Of a stretch of DNA of 64,000 bases, positions 63,117 to 64,000 are shown one piece after another. Source of the stretch: Oscillatoria nigro-viridis PCC 7112 (lineage in GTDB: Bacteria; Cyanobacteriota; Cyanobacteriia; Cyanobacteriales; Microcoleaceae); NCBI RefSeq assembly GCF_000317475.1, contig NC_019729.1, positions 820,501 to 884,500 of the forward strand, read 5' to 3'. A program made the position numbers and the translations under genes. Position 1 is the first letter of the stretch, and every line of letters starts with the position of its first letter. The notes below the pieces were generated by a model. It was not told where the DNA came from. It saw nothing but the letters and a program-made list of their open reading frames with translations, and did no database searches.

Positions 63117-64000
63117 ACCGGATTTCTGGACGGGAATAGATCGCATTTCCTGGCTGTGTGTCTTGATGGCAGAATTTATTGAGACTAATTCCCTAGAATA
63201 TGCCCCTTTAACGATATCGGGAATGGCGAGTATCATCAATGCACCCGCGTTGACAAAAGCCCGCCAAGCCATTTTCAATATGCGCCTGATGTCGCTGGCT
63301 TACGTGACAGAACAGTCAGTGAAACACGCCGTTGCTATTTATAACGATCGCCACTACCGCAACAAAACTCAAGGAACCTATAAAATTAACTTAGAAACAC
63401 TTCACTTTGAACGCACAGACCCCCTAGAAGACCCTTTAATTGCCGCATCGCGTCAAATTCTGGGCCAGCCTTTGGCACACCAATTTTACAGCGCCACCTT
63501 TGCCGATCCCCGCCAGCCAATGGCCGTTGCTTTAGGTGAAGAAACAACAGCCGCGAGAGTGCCAATTGGGCCGATCGCAGCCCCGCTTGCACCGCGCCGC
63601 ACTCATTCCCTCGATCGCTTGCCGAAAGCAAAAATCCGCATTCCCCTTTCGGAACTGTACGAGTTAGCAGTTGAGATGGATGAACGCGAAGCAAATCACC
63701 CTGAAAAAAGACGGGGTAGCTGGGTACAACGGTTTGAACATTTTGCACTTAAGGTGCCAGAAATTGGTAAGGGTTTGCGGGAAGAAACAGTCATCGAATT
63801 AGAAGGCATCAAGCACTTAATTGGACTGCCTGGATCGGGCAAAACAACTTTGCTCGTATTAATAGCTGTGTGGTTGGGAAAACGCGGTTATAAAGCAATG
63901 TTTGTGTTTCCCTCCATTGAAGTTGCCAGACAGTACATGGCAGAACTGGCATTTCACGAAATTAAAGTGGGAATGCTAGTCGGTCAAAGCGATGGAACTC
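63106..64000 (+). CDS. P-loop ATPase/helicase of the same operon (3' end outside window)
   Basis: ATG at 63106 overlaps the end of the nuclease gene in another frame; 298 codons are visible with no stop. The N-terminal 230 residues (WTGIDRISWLCVLMAEFIET and LEDPLIAASRQILG) are an accessory domain. Walker A is GLPGSGKTT at residues 240-248, followed by LLVLIAVWLGKRGYKAMFVFPSIEVARQYM, the motif Ia-like segment of superfamily 2 helicases. The later motifs lie past the edge. In pPIWI-RE systems this position belongs to a DinG-type helicase, which fits but cannot be proven. Confidence 0.72.
   Translation, partial: MRIKPDFWTGIDRISWLCVLMAEFIETNSLEYAPLTISGMASIINAPALTKARQAIFNMRLMSLAYVTEQSVKHAVAIYNDRHYRNKTQGTYKINLETLHFERTDPLEDPLIAASRQILGQPLAHQFYSATFADPRQPMAVALGEETTAARVPIGPIAAPLAPRRTHSLDRLPKAKIRIPLSELYELAVEMDEREANHPEKRRGSWVQRFEHFALKVPEIGKGLREETVIELEGIKHLIGLPGSGKTTLLVLIAVWLGKRGYKAMFVFPSIEVARQYMAELAFHEIKVGMLVGQSDGT

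Noticed and set aside
1..64000. tRNA or rRNA genes
   Set aside because: No cloverleaf with a GTTCRANNC T-loop or rRNA-like stretch was found on either strand by eye; a covariance search would be needed to exclude a divergent one.

Overview
The window comes from a filamentous cyanobacterium, most likely of the Microcoleus/Oscillatoria type. The evidence is a pair of adjacent photosystem I genes (psaL, psaI), a cyanobacterial NNP-type nitrate permease with an NtcA-type site beside it, a DUF2996 gene, many HIP1-like GCGATCGC octamers, several Uma2-family genes, and heptamer and 37-bp tandem repeats of the kind known from cyanobacteria. The genus is inference; the phylum is secure.

Layout. 1-8.7 kb: a CAP-domain/RTX calcium-binding secreted protein (cut by the window edge), an NblB-like HEAT protein, a CBS protein, a thin [2Fe-2S] ferredoxin, a PBP4-type D,D-carboxypeptidase, an epoxide-hydrolase-like enzyme, a small LuxR-type regulator, a Coq4-like pseudogene and a secreted protein. 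8.8-12.5 kb: nrtP, a small membrane protein and recA. 12.8-24 kb: a GT39-like membrane glycosyltransferase, a PGM1-type ATP-grasp ligase, lepB, pyrC, a DUF433/DUF5615 toxin-antitoxin pair, tsaE, a YvcK-family gene and an MCE/ABC lipid transport pair. 24-28 kb and 38-47 kb: accessory tracts rich in Uma2 genes (four intact, two interrupted by in-frame TGA), tandem repeats, a RelE-type module and a chimeric receiver-domain gene made by a local duplication. 28-37.7 kb: a surface-sugar block with a 1758-residue multi-domain methyltransferase/glycosyltransferase, a SPINDLY-type O-GlcNAc transferase, a type IV pilin-like protein and a methyltransferase. 39-45 kb: an AI-2E family transporter, a DUF39 homocysteine-biosynthesis protein and a TPR protein. 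48.5-61.3 kb: sdhA, an orphan TnpB RNA-guided nuclease, a PlsC-like acyltransferase next to an alpha/beta hydrolase, DUF2996, psaL-psaI, a pair of TIGR04282/TIGR04283 sugar transferases and nadA.

The most interesting part is the right edge (61.5 kb onward). A promoter with overlapping inverted repeats precedes a 503-residue protein with a four-cysteine zinc site and a PD-(D/E)xK nuclease active site. This overlaps the start of a P-loop ATPase that runs off the window. The arrangement matches, in my reading, the nuclease and DinG-type helicase genes of the pPIWI-RE conflict system predicted by Aravind and colleagues. The PIWI gene itself would lie beyond position 64000 and cannot be seen.

Mobile and repeat DNA is abundant: a hairpin family built from the AGAAACCCGGTTTCT core (four paired copies and one half), heptamer arrays, 37-bp tandem repeats and a short palindromic repeat inserted in frame inside one Uma2 gene.
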